From Adiantum capillus-veneris (Eukaryota; Streptophyta; Polypodiopsida; Polypodiales; Pteridaceae), in the NCBI GenBank assembly GCA_014529385.2, contig CM043962.1, positions 47,861,098 through 47,925,097 of the forward strand: a stretch of 64,000 nucleotides of DNA, in the 5' to 3' direction. The position numbers and the translations under genes are program-made. Numbering within the stretch: position 1 is the first letter of the stretch; the number at the start of each line of letters is the position of its first letter. Below are positions 1-11,879 of this stretch, in pieces. The notes beneath the pieces were generated by a model, which saw only the letters and a list, made by a program, of their open reading frames with translations, was not told the origin of the DNA and did not search any database.

Positions 1-7
1 ATGTGAT

Positions 8-1515
8 TTGCCTCCTGACAAAAAGGCCATTGGTACAAAGTGGGTTTACAAGTTGAAACGCAAGCCGGATGGTGATATTGATCGCTATAAGGCTCGACTT
101 GTTGCAAAAGGCTATGCACAACATAAAGGCATAGATTATGAAGAAACTTTTGCTCCCACTTGCCGTATTGATCGCTATAAGGCTCGATTTGTTGCAAAAG
201 GCTATGCACAACATAAAGGCATAGATTATGAAGAAACTTTTGCTCCCACTTTTCGTATGACTACTATGCGTTTTCTATGTGCATTGGCAGCTCCTTTTGG
301 TTGGGATGTACATCAATCAGATGTTGTTACTGCTTTCTTGAATGGTGACATATTTGAGGAAGTTTATGTAATGCAACCTCGCGATTTTGTTTAGAAGGGA
401 CAAGAGGATAAAGTATGCAAATGCAAGAAAGCTATGTATGGACTAAAGCAATCTCCTCGTGCTTGGTATGAGAAACTTGATACTAACTTAGTCAAATGAA
501 GCTTTGGTAAACAGTCTAGAAGCACATTGTATGTAAAGTGTGAGGGTGATATACTTCTCATTGTCCTTCTCTATGTGGATGATTTGCTGATCACTTGACC
601 AAATAAAAGACATATTGCTGAATTTAAGGCTAATTTGAATGCTAATTTCAAAATGAAAGATTTGGAGATGTTACATCATTACTTGGGCATACAATTTAAG
701 CAGTGTGATAGTGGTATTACCTTGTGTCAAACAAGTTACGTAAAGACATTGATATATAAGTTTGGACTTGAGAATTGCAAACGTATTGCCACTCTCATGG
801 AAACAAGTTTGAAATTGAGTCTTCATGATGTTGGTCTTTACCAAATTGTTGTTGGATGCCTCATTTATGTATACAATGAGAGGCCGGATATTTAGTTTGC
901 AATCTCACAAGTCAACAAATTTATGCATAGCACAGGGTCTAAGCATTGGCAAGCTGTCAAGCGGATCTTTCGCTACTTGAGTGACACTTTACATCTTCGG
1001 TTGTTTTATTCCAAGGAAAGATCATTGCCGCCAAATTTACATGCTTTTTTGAACTGAGATTGGACTGGTTGTTTTGACACGCAAGTGTCCACGATCGGTT
1101 TTTGTTTCATGCTCGAGAGATCATGCATATCATGGTTGAGCAAGAAGCAACCTACTGTGGCCACTCCCAGTTGCGAAGCTGAGTACAAGAAGTGTTCACA
1201 ACTACGGTTGAGTGTATATGGCTCAAACACTTTTATGGCTGATTTGGGTGTTGAACAAGACATTGCCAACACTATATACATTGACAACCAAAACGCATTG
1301 GCAATTCCAAGGAACTCAGTTTTTCATGCTCGCAAAAAGCACATTGAGGTGCATTACGACTATGTTAGAGAGAGGCCTTCAACACGATAGATCAACTTGG
1401 CTTATGTGCCAACCACAACAACCTTGCAATTCTTTTCACAAAGGCATTGTTTCGTGAGAAGCTCGAAGCTTTTCGCAAAGCCTTGGGCTTACTCCCATTT
1501 GTGGACCAATCATGT
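8..1515 (+). pseudogene. Ty1/copia pol remnant (RT-RNase H end)
   Basis: Decayed 3' half of a copia polyprotein. It would have encoded reverse transcriptase and RNase H, which copy element RNA into DNA in cytoplasmic particles. Visible in order: the RT start KWVYKLKRKPDG, the block DVVTAFLNGDIFEEVYV, the catalytic LYVDDLLI near 570-593, the RNase H part with SWLSKKQPTVA and CEAEY near 1130-1185, and the tail DNQNALA then HARKKHIEVHYDYV near 1290-1365. The pol end reads REKLEAFRKALGL near 1455-1490. In-frame stops (for example after 390, near 498 and near 598) and frame changes mean it is dead. The 5' part, with gag, protease and integrase, lies outside the window or is lost. No flanking LTR could be delimited. 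It differs from the intact copia at 40943-46234. Confidence 0.9.
77..256 (+). repeat. 90-bp in-frame tandem duplication inside copia RT
   Basis: Two adjacent 90-bp copies (77-166 and 167-256) repeat the RT segment that begins IDRYKAR and ends ETFAPT plus two residues. They differ at only a few bases (for example CGACTT versus CGATTT). The unit is 30 codons, so the frame is kept. Confidence 0.9.
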
Positions 1516-1623
1516 CCTCATATGTATATACGCCATCATTCTAGGGCTATCACTCTCTCTATTGTGTGCGTTGCACTTCCTTTGTCTTCTCCTAGCTGTG
1601 TGTTTTCTTGCAACCCTACTTCC

Positions 1624-1626
<3 letters not shown>

Positions 1627-1662
<36 letters not shown>
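1627..1662. repeat. (GA)n microsatellite
   Basis: Uninterrupted GA dinucleotides of about 36 bp just downstream of the copia pol end. A shorter GA tract lies at 1774-1792. Confidence 0.9.
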
Positions 1663-1665
<3 letters not shown>

Positions 1666-1799
1666 AATGTTATATTGACATCTTCAAAAGGCCAAAGTGA
1701 CCTATGAGACCAGAAAGTTACAATGCGGTGCAAAGTCTTAACAAAGTAAAAATACTAGAGAATCCTAAGTTGCTAGAGAGAGAGAGAGAGAGGTTTTAA

Positions 1800-4464
1800 C
1801 ATTGTAGGAACAATCCCAAGAGACCTCAAAGATTTATCCAATGTGTCTTGAGTCAAGACCTCTTATTCTTGAAATGTGAAGGACTATGCGACAAAAAAAT
1901 TACTTTATCACATGATCGGAGCGTCCATTACAAAAGAATAAGATAGAAATGCTAAAGATGTAAACAAAAAATAAGTAGAACCAGCTGGTAGCACATCTCC
2001 CAATGCCTAATCTCTTGACTAGGCCGTCATTAGAAGTAATGACAGCCTACTCAGGAGTCCACAGACAATTACAACTGCAAGCTTGAACAGCAGAGTTGAT
2101 GTCACTCTTTTGTACACGACCATTATCATTGTGGCAAAAAATTATCTTTACAAATTATGCTGCGTTTTAGAGCAGTGAAAATACAATTTTGGGATGTATG
2201 TTAGGGAACAACACGATCGATCAAGGCAAAGTCTCTTGGATACACTTGAAATCCAGGGATCCAAAGAAGGATACAAAATACTTGAACCTTGGATAACCTT
2301 GAGTGTGTGTTGAAGTCTCTCACTGTTATTATACAGCAGCACGTTCCCTGATTGATGTTTGGTAATCTCAATCAAATACTACCGCAGCTTCAAGCCGCTT
2401 CCTCTTCACCAATCTGTTTAAAAAGACCCTGCAAGCTGTATATTAAGGCCCTGCATCGATGCTTTGAACATCCATATATGTACTTGCATTGTATCAAGGC
2501 CCTGCATCCATCTTTCGAGCATGCATATATGGGCTTGCGTAACCCTTGGTGCCAATCTTGGCAAATAATGAACGCAGTCAATCGATCTCCGCAATCAATA
2601 AGGGCTCGTGCCAAAACTTGCTTGCACAGTTGCAGTACAAGTTCTCCTAGCATTCTCTTAACTGTAAATAACGATTCCGAGGCTGCGAGTCAACAACACG
2701 CACAGAAAACTCCTCCCCAAGCTGTCGTTTGATTCTTAAATCCATAAGATTTTGAAGCCCCAGCTGCAAAACCCATTTACTTAGCTTAGGCTTCCACAAA
2801 AGAAGTACACGCACAATGAGACACAACTTGTCAGCCACAAAAGTCATTAGTGAAATCCCAAAAAAAATGACAGATGCAATGAGGCAGATATCCTGGACCA
2901 TACATGAGTTTCTCACTCACTTTCATATTATTGAACCAACATTATCTTCTGTTGCGACTCTTGAGCACTCCTCTTATATATGTCTCTAATTTCCTGAGTA
3001 GCAGATCATATGTCACTCTTTAATGAAACCAAGCCCCCAGTAGGGTTCTTCTCTAACATCTGAACGCTCATGGTTGTTTCTTTCAGTTACTGCTTTCCAA
3101 CCCAAGCTTCTTCCTCCACCTGCCTCTTGGCCACTTACTATATCCTTATCTTACCCAGAAGAGGGCTGCCTCTGTACCAGATTGCATTAGACTCTTATGG
3201 GCATTTCACAACTAAAATGATGAAAGCCTTTACTCCTCTAGTGCTGTTACTCTCTCCTAAACAAGTTGATTTCCAGTATTCCCTATATAACACGATTCTT
3301 AGTGTGTACACTTAGAAATTTGGAAGAATTTTTGTCTTTTATAGATAGCCTTATCATAAAACCCAAGACATACAAACTCTTAACCTCAGCAATGCATCTC
3401 GCACATGAGATATCTCTTGTCACCATGATGGATAGCTTTGTGAGGCTATGTCAGCCTTTAATACCATCGTAGGCAAATACCATTCAAAGTGTTGGGGTCA
3501 GCCCAACTTGGACGGACAAAGTGTGAACCTATGCTTGTAACTGCCTTTATAAGGCTCATCAAAATCTAATTGAATCGTCTCTTTCATTTGTACAGTTAGT
3601 GTGTGCTTATCTTCTTCTCTTCTCCTCTTTTGCCTGCTCTCTCATCCTCTCCTTGTCATGTCTATTCGCGAGGCTGTTCGCTTCCGCTCGCTCTTTACAC
3701 AAAGCTAGAAGCTACATAGCCATACTTGCAAAATCCCCCTTGTGTTGCCTTTTTTTGGTGCATGCCATATGGCCTCTTCCACATGATCTAGAGATGACAT
3801 TGTGTTGTAAAACCGCCTTTGAACCCACACAAAGGAGCACCGCCATTATGTCACCTGGCCATCTTCAAGCACAGGACACCACAGCTGGCATTGGGAATAC
3901 AAATCGTGACCTTCAAACCTAAGTCTTTCCTAATCTCCTCCTTGTCATTAAATGCATCTTTAAACAAAAGACCTGGTTTCTTTGACACGGGCCGAACCAT
4001 TGACCTATGCTCCAACATCACAATTGCTGCTCAAATGCTTGATGTGATTGTTGTCCACGTAAATTAAGATATAGCAGGAACATATATCAACTTGCCATTA
4101 ATTTTTATCATCTTTCTTCTGGCTAAGGCGAGAAATGGCCCCTACAACTACACTAGTCACACCCCGTCTTCCTTCCCTTCACTTGGATGATGACAGTCCA
4201 AAGAATGTGAAAAAATTCTGACTCGAAAACAATTGTGAGATCAATTTTCCTTGAAAGTGTCAAAACTAAAGGTATTCTAACTTTGAGGTAGCAACTGTTT
4301 TACATTATTATATCTTTTGTCATGCAGCTGGAGGACAAAAAGATGCTATTTTATACAAAGACAAGTATATCAAACAGAGCAGACCCAATAAACCCCAAAT
4401 TTTAAGCAATTCATACATAACTTCAAAGAAAGGTAAGAAAGATGAAAATGTATACACAATATAC
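1800..4464. other. Non-coding or unrecognised stretch downstream of the RNR1-like gene
   Basis: No family could be recognised on either strand. It should contain the missing last coding exon and 3' UTR of the minus-strand RNR1-like gene, but I could not find a convincing S1-like tail. A minus-strand stretch at about 3840-4060 reads open with little interruption (residues such as SMVRPVSKKPGLLFKDAF), but I do not recognise it. The rest is AT-rich with stops in all frames. Confidence 0.4.
2445..2546. repeat. 51-bp imperfect direct repeat (two copies)
   Basis: The phrase AAGGCCCTGCATC begins at 2445 and again at 2496. Both are followed by related sequence containing CATATATG and a CTTGC. A weaker partial copy precedes them near 2424. 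Confidence 0.65.
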
Positions 4465-7393
4465 CTCCGTCAGAAGAACTAAAGCCGTCGTCGTACTTTT
4501 TACAAAGCGAATGACACATGCTTGATATTTTCTGTTACGTGGTTCCCTTCGAAGATACTCCAGGATCCAATAACGTTCACCGTCAATTTGTAGCTTTTTG
4601 GCCTGTCTGCATGCATCAGAGACAGATACAAGGGAAGTCTCCAGGAAGCCGGGTAAAAAGAGAGGCTCCTTGCCTCTCAAGACCGCCTTTATCTGCAACA
4701 ATTCTAATCAATGAGTGTGTTTGGAGCGTGCTAAAAAAATCAAAATGCAGATAGTAATCTGTATTACCTGAAAATGAGCCAAAAGGTCAGCATACCGCCG
4801 AATAGGTGATGTAAACTGCACGTATCCAAGAAGCCCTAGCGATGCATGTTGCAAAGGCTTCAAAAAATTCATATCAACTCGAGAAGATGACCGCAACAAT
4901 GCTGATGAACGGGCTGGTCCTTCTGGGATTGTGAGCGTATGTTTGTTCAACTCTTCATGTTGAGCTTGACACCTGTATGGCAGGGAAAGACCCCTCTTGC
5001 CCCCATACTTGGCAATTATTTCACCACAAAGAATCATCATCTCTGTCACAAGAACAGATGAGGGGCTAGACCCATCATCTACCGTTATAGATATCTTTGG
5101 ATTAGCTGTCTCCTCTCCTTCAACGCATATCCTGGGCCTTGGCATACTCGCACTTGAGGCTCCCTAAATATAAGCACAATCATTATAGCCTGTAAAGTAC
5201 AAGATCATGTTCTGTGATGGACAATTGTGAACAGAACCTTGGGCCACTTTCTTACATGGGAGAGACGCCACTTTCTTCGAAGAACAGCCACCTGATAAAG
5301 AATAGAGAGTTCTGTTTCCTCTTTGGTATTAAGAGATATTAACTCCGTTGCAGCCGCATAAGAAAGGTTGTAGGTTGAACGTATAACAGAATTCGTCACG
5401 CAAGCCTCTGCAACACTTCACGAATGCCACAACCACAACAGCAGTTTTTATTAACACTTTGGGCCAAATAAAAGAGCAATTACTATTCAACTTTACATCT
5501 ACTACATATAACATACCTCCCATCTGATGAAAAAATTGCTGAGATACTGATTGCAGGATGGCATTGGCCCTGCCTTAAGCTCATCAAATCCCAAGTAAGA
5601 TCCATAGGAAACATTGGAACAGTCATAGTTGGCAAGTAAATAGAAGTGCCTCTAGAACTTGCCTCTCTGTACCATAAGATTGCAAAAAGATTGAGAAGAC
5701 ACAACAGGAAAACACACCTCACAAACTTACTATAAAAGCATACTTTTGCAAAGCACTGTCCCAAGCAACCCAGCGAGTTGGGTCAGCAACATGTATCCAG
5801 ACTTTGAATCGACCATCGGGTAACTTAATTGCGCTTAGCCCATCGTCTATCTAGTACATTCAAGAACCCCTCTGTCTAAGTAGGACCAAATGCGAAAGAG
5901 TCAATATGCAATATAAAACAAGCAAGATCCAAAGACTTGCTCACCTCATTTGGTTGTTCAGTATCAATTGAGAAAACCTTCAATGATGTAAGATCTATGC
6001 GATTTTCCTAAAATAATGTTCCAAAAAAATACTGGCATCAGTTACTTGTCTTCTTCAAACTGCAACAACTCGTAAAAGACTCTCAACAACCTTATCCAGA
6101 TCATCTGGTAAGTTGGTCTTTATAGCCTTAACAGCTTGAATCACACATTTTGGGAAGGAAACGGGCATATCTAGCTTGAGCAACTCAAAGTTCTCATGAA
6201 TTCCAAAGTAACCCATCTGAACCATAACATCTATTGCTGCTGCTGAGTTCTTTGCAGTCCCTAGCACATCTAAGACCTGCTTTACATTGTCATACAGCAA
6301 TAAGACTATCAGACGCTCACATTTGAAGTTCCACATAATGAATGCAAAAAAACAATATTAAAAACTACCTGCATCCCACACTTTTTCTTTTCCACAGGTG
6401 CACCAGTCTCAAGAGCTACTGTCTTCAGAGACTCTAATTGACTTTTGAACTCTGGCCTGGAATCCCATAAGCTGCGCTTCGGTTTTTCATCAAATGGAAG
6501 CTGCATTGCTGACTTCACAACAGCAGCGAAATCTAACATCTTTTTATGTGCAATTTCTTCTCCAAGTGCGTGAAGACGCAATTGTCTAACCTTCTCCATA
6601 CAACAGCAAATTAGAGAGAAAAAAGCAGCAAGCACCTGGGCTACCATCACAAACAGCATATGCTTTACCTGGTCTAGTGAACGTGGCTCATAAAGGGGTG
6701 AGAATCCATCATCAATACACTCAAAATAGAGCGGACATGATATTAAAAGACGGTAAGCACTGTAGCATTTGCCCGGTGTTGTGCTGCCATACAAAACCTG
6801 CAAATAAGGGGAATCATTATAATGTATAAAACACAAAAATCAAAGACTGATAGGAAAATATAAAAGCCGACATACCAAAGCCAACTCCTCTAGATCAACC
6901 ACCTTGCTACTTGTCAGCAACTTCTCCCAAGCAACCTCCAAACAAGTTTGATCCTGCAAATTGTACAGAAGCATAAGGACCACTTCCAAAGGCAGCCAAA
7001 ATAGAAGGCATAAAAATTCAAAACAATCAAACAACCTGCAAAGGCTCCACCTGCCTTAAAAGCTCACTGATGTCCTCAGGTTTGAAATTATCCCCCCCAG
7101 GCACAACCACATTAACCTGCTTGGTACGGACGGTGCATGTCGCTGCATTCTGAACTTAAAAGAATTGATTTTGTTTATAAGATCAGTAGACTACAGCTAG
7201 CTTGTCAAGATACTTGAAAGCAGCACACACCTGATCAAGGACAATCCAGCTCTTTTTGCCTTCACGATTTTGAGTGACACCAAGAGCAATCTCCCCAGAA
7301 TCCTTCTCAAATTCCACAAGGGTTCCTGCCTGTAGGTAAACCCTCCTAGGTCTTGCTCCATGTATTCCTTCAGTACTCAATGTGGCACTCAAC
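4465..7393 (-). CDS. RNR1: RNR1-like organellar 3'-5' exoribonuclease (RNase II/R family), 12 internal exons
   Basis: Hydrolytic 3'-5' exoribonuclease. In Arabidopsis the plastid/mitochondrial member RNR1 trims rRNA 3' ends. Exons read on the minus strand: 7393-7231, 7149-7036, 6953-6876, 6797-6669, 6593-6369 (start could be 6590), 6276-6091, 6007-5945, 5850-5744, 5666-5517, 5415-5256, 5163-4768, 4692-4465. All introns are GT-AG, 75-101 bp, and the phases join without a stop, giving about 666 codons. The RNB catalytic centre is visible: SIDTEQPNE at the end of exon 7, then IDDGLSA in exon 8. The second acidic position is Glu, as I recall for plant RNR1. Later blocks are EASSRGTSIYLPT, MSLRQGQ, MMILCGEI and the RNA-binding arginine block YVQFTSPIRRYADL in exon 11. 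The last exon ends LVLLTE at a GT donor, so roughly 40 C-terminal residues (the S1-like tail) are missing. The true N-terminus and transit peptide are also not established. Gypsy debris starts just upstream at 8079. Confidence 0.9.
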
Positions 7394-7731
7394 CTGCTAT
7401 AAATAAAGCAACCAAACACATGTCTAAGTCAATGAAGAAACCAAAAAAATGCTCAAGGCACTTAAGTTTCACAAAGGAAAAGTTCATGGCACTTCCAAAA
7501 AAGTGCACTTGTCTCAAAAATCAACATAAAAAGGAGTTGCCTATGAGCATTATCAAAGCCACGCTATATGCACTGTCACCCAAAACTGAATTTAATACTT
7601 CAATAATACAGGGAAATCTCTCTTAGAAGCCAGAGTGCGAATAGGAAAAAGAGAAGAGAATAGAGAGTTGACACTAGACTAAGGACTGAAAATGGGCTGG
7701 TTCCCCTTCCTTTAAGGGTTAGGAAGAATAC

Positions 7732-8057
7732 AAGCACGTGAACTGCAAGGTGGGGCTTGACACCCACGCTCCATTCTGAATCATAACCTTGATGGAACTT
7801 AGAAGAATCCTCTCCTTGACTGAATTTAAAGAGCAAAAGCTTTCTTTTTCTGAGATTTCTGACTCGATCTGAGGGTTTGGGAGTATTAGAGTTTGGCATC
7901 TCTCTGGATTCGGCATGTCAGTCGCGGTATCTCCCAAGGAAGGTGGTAGGGAGTGAGGGCTGTTTTGCGGCTGTGCCTGGACAGAGTGAGAAAGTTTTCT
8001 CATGTCGGGGTGTGTATAGCCATGGTTACTCCAAGGTTTGGCTCTTTTCATGGCCAT
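7732..8057 (-). CDS. Candidate first coding exon of the RNR1-like gene
   Basis: A minus-strand open frame starts at the ATG at 8057 (MAMKRAKPWSNHG) and stays open to a possible donor at 7731/7730 (GTATTC) or at 7737/7736 (GTGCTT). Both donors leave two bases, which is the phase needed by the acceptor before 7393, so the joined frame is continuous. The intron would be about 340 bp, longer than the others. Against it: no clear transit-peptide composition, and no conserved residues I recognise. The ATG lies about 20 bp from the edge of a gypsy fragment, so promoter and 5' UTR may have been replaced. It could also be 5' UTR or chance. Confidence 0.35.
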
Positions 8058-8078
8058 GCAGGCTCCTGCAGGCTCGGG

Positions 8079-8610
8079 AAAGCTGATCATAGATCCTTGA
8101 AAATCTGAATCTTCAGCATATTGTGTCTTCATTTCGTCTAGTTCACAATGGTAGGAATTGACACTGCTAAAAATTTGGGGCTTTCGTGTGACAACGCATC
8201 AACCACCCTGTTCTTTTTCCCTTGCACATGCACAATCTGAAAATGGAACATTGACAAGATGTTTGCCCATCGCATGTGTTTCTCAGACAACTTCATTTGT
8301 GTGAGAAAGTATCGCAAGGCTTGATGGTCTGTTTGGACAACAAAATCAGCCCCTAGCAGTAGTGTTTCCAACTAGTGAGAGCGTGAATTACTGCCAGCAA
8401 TTCTTTCTCATAAACTTGCAAGTTTTTTTCGGTCTTCAAAAGAATTCTGCTCTCATATGCGACTACTCGGCCATTCTGCATTAGAATTGCACCAAGAATG
8501 TGGCCACATGCATCACACTGAACCACAAAAGGTTTCGAAAGATCTGCAAATTGATTATTGGATCTGAAGTCAGCTTTTGTTTGAAGGCTAAAATTTCCTT
8601 GGCTGAATCA
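8079..8610 (-). pseudogene. Gypsy chromovirus RNase H / pre-integrase fragment
   Basis: The minus strand encodes a gypsy RNase H piece: GADFVVQTDHQALRYFLTQ, then MRWANILSMFHFQIVHVQG and DALS. It closely resembles the Gypsy-C segment at 35270-35750, including the block around EMKTQYAEDSDF. The similarity begins sharply at about 8079 and ends at a GA microsatellite at about 8618. The right part (about 8380-8600) has frame breaks. It is a truncated fragment without visible LTRs or target duplication. Confidence 0.85.
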
Positions 8611-8614
8611 TTAC

Positions 8615-8618
<4 letters not shown>

Positions 8619-8691
<73 letters not shown>
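8619..8691. repeat. (GA)n microsatellite, about 73 bp
   Basis: Uninterrupted AG/GA repeat between the RNase H fragment and an LTR fragment. Similar tracts lie inside both Gypsy-D LTRs, so this one probably came with an LTR. Confidence 0.95.
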
Positions 8692-8694
<3 letters not shown>

Positions 8695-8699
8695 CAAAC

Positions 8700-9217
8700 G
8701 CACTCGCCTCAAAGACTGGCGCCAATATTTCTTTATTATTAATTCATCAAGGTACATCTCCCGAGGGTTCTCCACTCTCAGACTCTGCATCTAGATGCCC
8801 TCTAGAGTGAGGCCCTGGGGTCCTACAATAGAAGGGTTGCCTAAAAGAAAAGCCCCAAAAGTACTTATCCCGAAAGCACTAAACTTAAAAAGCATCTGCT
8901 CCAAAAGCTAGTGCCAAAAACTCCTAAAGCTGCCAACGAAAATTGCGGAAATTCCGTACAGCCAGCCACGTCACAAAGCAAGCGCAATTCACGAAAATTC
9001 CGTACAACCACTTCCACATCAGCATCCGTGCAATATGCCAGGTCAGCATGTCAGTGCGTTATATAGAAATCATCCTCAGAGTTCAAGCTTTGGGTTTTTA
9101 GGGTTTTAGGCCCCACGGCTGGGTTCACAAGTTCTTCTAGGTTGAGTTCTTCAGTTTCTCCTTTCCTCTCAGCCATTTCTCTTCCAGTTGAGCATGCCAC
9201 GTCATCACTTTGTGACA
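8700..9217 (-). mobile_element. Gypsy-type LTR fragment (related to Gypsy-A LTR)
   Basis: It shares the signature AAAGACTGGCGCC and TTTCTTTATT near 8713-8735, and ends GCCACGTCATCACTTTGTGACA at about 9217, matching the Gypsy-A LTR end GCCACGTCACCATTTTGTGACA. In between, sequence has diverged but keeps phrases such as GACTCTGCATCTAGATGC and GCCCCAAAAG. No target duplication was seen, and the gag-like piece to its right is not collinear with the RNase H piece to its left. Confidence 0.75.
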
Positions 9218-9239
9218 GGAACTAGGACTAGAGTCATCC

Positions 9240-9480
9240 TCAAAGTGAACATGTCAATGATGTTTCCATTTAGATCCATAAAGTGGGTTGTCGAAGACTT
9301 GAGATTTCCATCCTTTTCGTGAATGCTTCCAACGCTCTATCAACTTGTTGACTTGGTACTCCACTGCTTTCTCCAACTCCTCTTTAGAAAAAGTAGTCTT
9401 CTTTTCCACTTTCAAAGGAGCTTTAACTTTCATTGCTAACTTGAGCTTAGGGTTAAATACCTTCTGCCATCTCTCATAAT
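9240..9480 (-). pseudogene. Gag-like remnant
   Basis: On the minus strand a Lys/Glu-rich stretch reads, in short pieces, ERWQKVFNPKLKLAMKVKAP, FSKEELEKAVEYQVN and LIERWKHSRKGW. The placement and style resemble the N-terminal region of Gypsy-A Gag (KAPAPT... EKELQEVVDARI), but I cannot prove homology. Flanking sequence has stops. Confidence 0.45.
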
Positions 9481-9719
9481 TTGTAAACTCATGTTAGCGG
9501 TTGATCCTTTATGGGTTCCACATCCTTTGTACACTTGAGAAGCTGACTAGTACAAGATTTAATTTGCATCTATCGCCTTAAATCTGCAACACTCCGATCT
9601 AGAATCTCATTGAGTTAGGCCTCCAACTCTTCTTCGTCAACTTGCCTTTCACTATCTTTGTCATAAAATCTAATATCTAACCAACCCAAATGATTTTCTC
9701 ATATTAAGCTGATCATTTA

Positions 9720-10265
9720 ATGTGGGAGAATAGACGGGAACAAGGGTTAGAATATAGACATGTGCTTACGGGTCCATCTCGACACAGGGCCAATGGTAAA
9801 GGGGTCCAAATGAGAGATGATCTCTCAAAGAGCAAGGCTAGCAAATGGAGCTTAAAGACCTTAGGGTTAGCTTCATTGAAGACCTCCAAAGGTTAGGTGT
9901 AAAAGTCCTTTGACCTTAGGTAAGCTAGGGTTGTGCTTGAGGTGGGAACCCGGCCCAAGCTTGAGGTGCTTGTCATGCCTGATGACTGCGATTCTTGAGG
10001 TGCTTGACATGCTTGCTGACTGAGATGCTTGAGGTGCTTGTCATGCTTGAGATGCTAGGGTTGTACTTGAGGTGGGACCCAACCCAAGCTTGACGGGCTT
10101 AAGGGCCGAGCGTGTGGTGAGAACTGGGCCCAAGGTTGAGGGACTTGAGGTGTCACAAAAGTCAACACAAATCCCTACAAGGAGGGGGCAAGCCATGCAC
10201 GTAGGGGGGGTGGTTGCTTGACCTATTGTAACCGGCATGTACAACATAGAGGGCCGTACTATTTC
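9720..10265. repeat. Low-complexity stretch with short direct repeats
   Basis: Degenerate repeats of GATGCTTGAGGTGCTTG and CATGCTTGAG fill about 9930-10060. A larger phrase, AGGTGGGAACCCGGCCCAAG, recurs as AGGTGGGACCCAACCCAAG near 10069 and GAACTGGGCCCAAGG near 10124. No gene recognised. Confidence 0.6.
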
Positions 10266-10269
10266 AATT

Positions 10270-10691
10270 ACCTGTTAACTTTACACAGAGCATTGAGAAG
10301 GAAAGAGAACATAGATGCGTCCAGCGACTAGAATGTCACTGCACACACAAGACCGACACCCTGTAGGCCCCAAAGACTGGCGCCCCTTTCGGTATTTCTT
10401 TATTCAATTTAAAGTAGACGATCCAAAAACTTAGTACAAGCTTTCACAAAGCTGTCCAAACCTGGCGAGGACTGAAAACGCAGGTTTCCGACCTGATTTT
10501 GGTAGCATAACGGCGAAAAAACCCCTATAGGTCAAAAGTACCTGTCCAAGTCGGATTCCCTCGCTACCTGGTGAGCTGTCATTGAAATTGAGCACTGTAA
10601 TTCTCTGTTTTTCACTGCCGGGTGCCCAAAAGCCCATACACGCATCCCAAGGCTTTCACATGGCTCCCCTAGTGTTCCCTTGCAGTTTAGG
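10270..10691 (-). mobile_element. Gypsy-C 3' LTR, left part
   Basis: It contains TGTAGGCCCCAAAGACTGGCG near 10361 and joins the sequence at 31562 once Gypsy-A and one TTAGG copy are removed. The exact left edge is unclear. Confidence 0.6.
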
Positions 10692-11337
10692 TGTAACAGA
10701 CTTCGACACTCCAAGTCGAGGATCTACTGCGACAACACAAATAACCACTTCAAAACAATTCACACTGGCCCGGCGCAGTTCCTGCCTAGAGATATTGGCC
10801 CCAAAGACTGGCACCCCTTTCGGTATTTCTTTTTGTATTAATCTGTGTTCAAAGTACAAGAGTGCGGGTAGGCACTCACACTTAGACTCTGCGTCCAGAT
10901 GCTCTGAGTTGTGAGAGGCTTGCTCACATATTTAAAGATTACAAGGGATGCCAAAAGCAGAGCCCCAAAAGCTGGTAACTCAAAAGCCCTTTTAAAATAA
11001 AGCAGGAGCTCTTTCTTTCTCTCTCTTATGCTTTTATAAAATAAAGCAAAAGAGTTCTCATTCTCTCTCTCTCTATTTGCGTAGAATAAAGCCAGCAAAT
11101 AGCGTAGGAAAAACTGCCGCAAAAGCTCTACCCAAAAGCTGCCGTACAGCGCTGCCACCTCATCAGTACGGAATTCCGCATTTTGCGTTGACGTCCGTAC
11201 AGCCTGCCATGTGTCAACCTATGGGTTCCCTGCAGCCAGCCAGCCATGTCACCATCTGTGTGCAAGGCAGCCACGTCATCATCGGCCAACAGAGTGTGTA
11301 TGTGTGTTAGGGTTTGCCACGTCACCATTTTGTGACA
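10692..11337 (-). repeat. Gypsy-A 3' LTR (646 bp)
   Basis: In plus orientation it starts TGTAACAGACTTCGACACTCC and ends CACCATTTTGTGACA. The adjoining sequence TACCCCCCTCTTGAAAG at 11338-11354 is the reverse complement of a polypurine tract, which fixes this as the 3' LTR of a minus-strand element. Confidence 0.92.
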
Positions 11338-11879
11338 TACCCCCCTCTTGAAAGCATCGTAATCGCCCTCGATTACGCCTGCAAAACAGACAGAAGCCAT
11401 ATATTGTCTTAGCAGACACTGACTGTTAGTACCTACGCATTAGGAACACACATCTAGCACATGTACCAATCGACAGTCACATCACACGACATCACATGAC
11501 AATCAACATTCATTCGGATCTTAGAGCATGATTTATCGGCAATGTAGTTAGCAATCGCATCTAGATCCACTCAAGACCTATAGATGCCCTATTGACTAAC
11601 CCCTATTGCAACCATGTCTATTCGAGATCATTCAGACCAAAATGCTGCAGTCATTTCGTCTATCAGTTCCTGCACTTAAAAACAAGTCAAGAACAAATCA
11701 GTTTCATATTTCGGAATTCCATTTCATAAAGTCATAGAGCAAAATACTGTCACCACTCAGTATCCCTGAAGATCAAAGAGACATCAGTGACTCTAGTATT
11801 CTAAAAATCAAGACATCTATTGACAAAGGAGCGGAGTAACTACCCTCTTATGCAAACCCACTGCACCAGATCTTTGGCC
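11338..11879 (-). other. Gypsy-A 3' untranslated region with polypurine tract
   Basis: About 540 bp between the chromodomain stop and the 3' LTR. It holds the polypurine tract (11338-11354 on the complement) and no recognised ORF. Confidence 0.7.

Noticed and set aside
10582-11400. ORFs on both strands in the Gypsy-A LTR
   Set aside because: LTR sequence with no shared protein between the two LTR copies.
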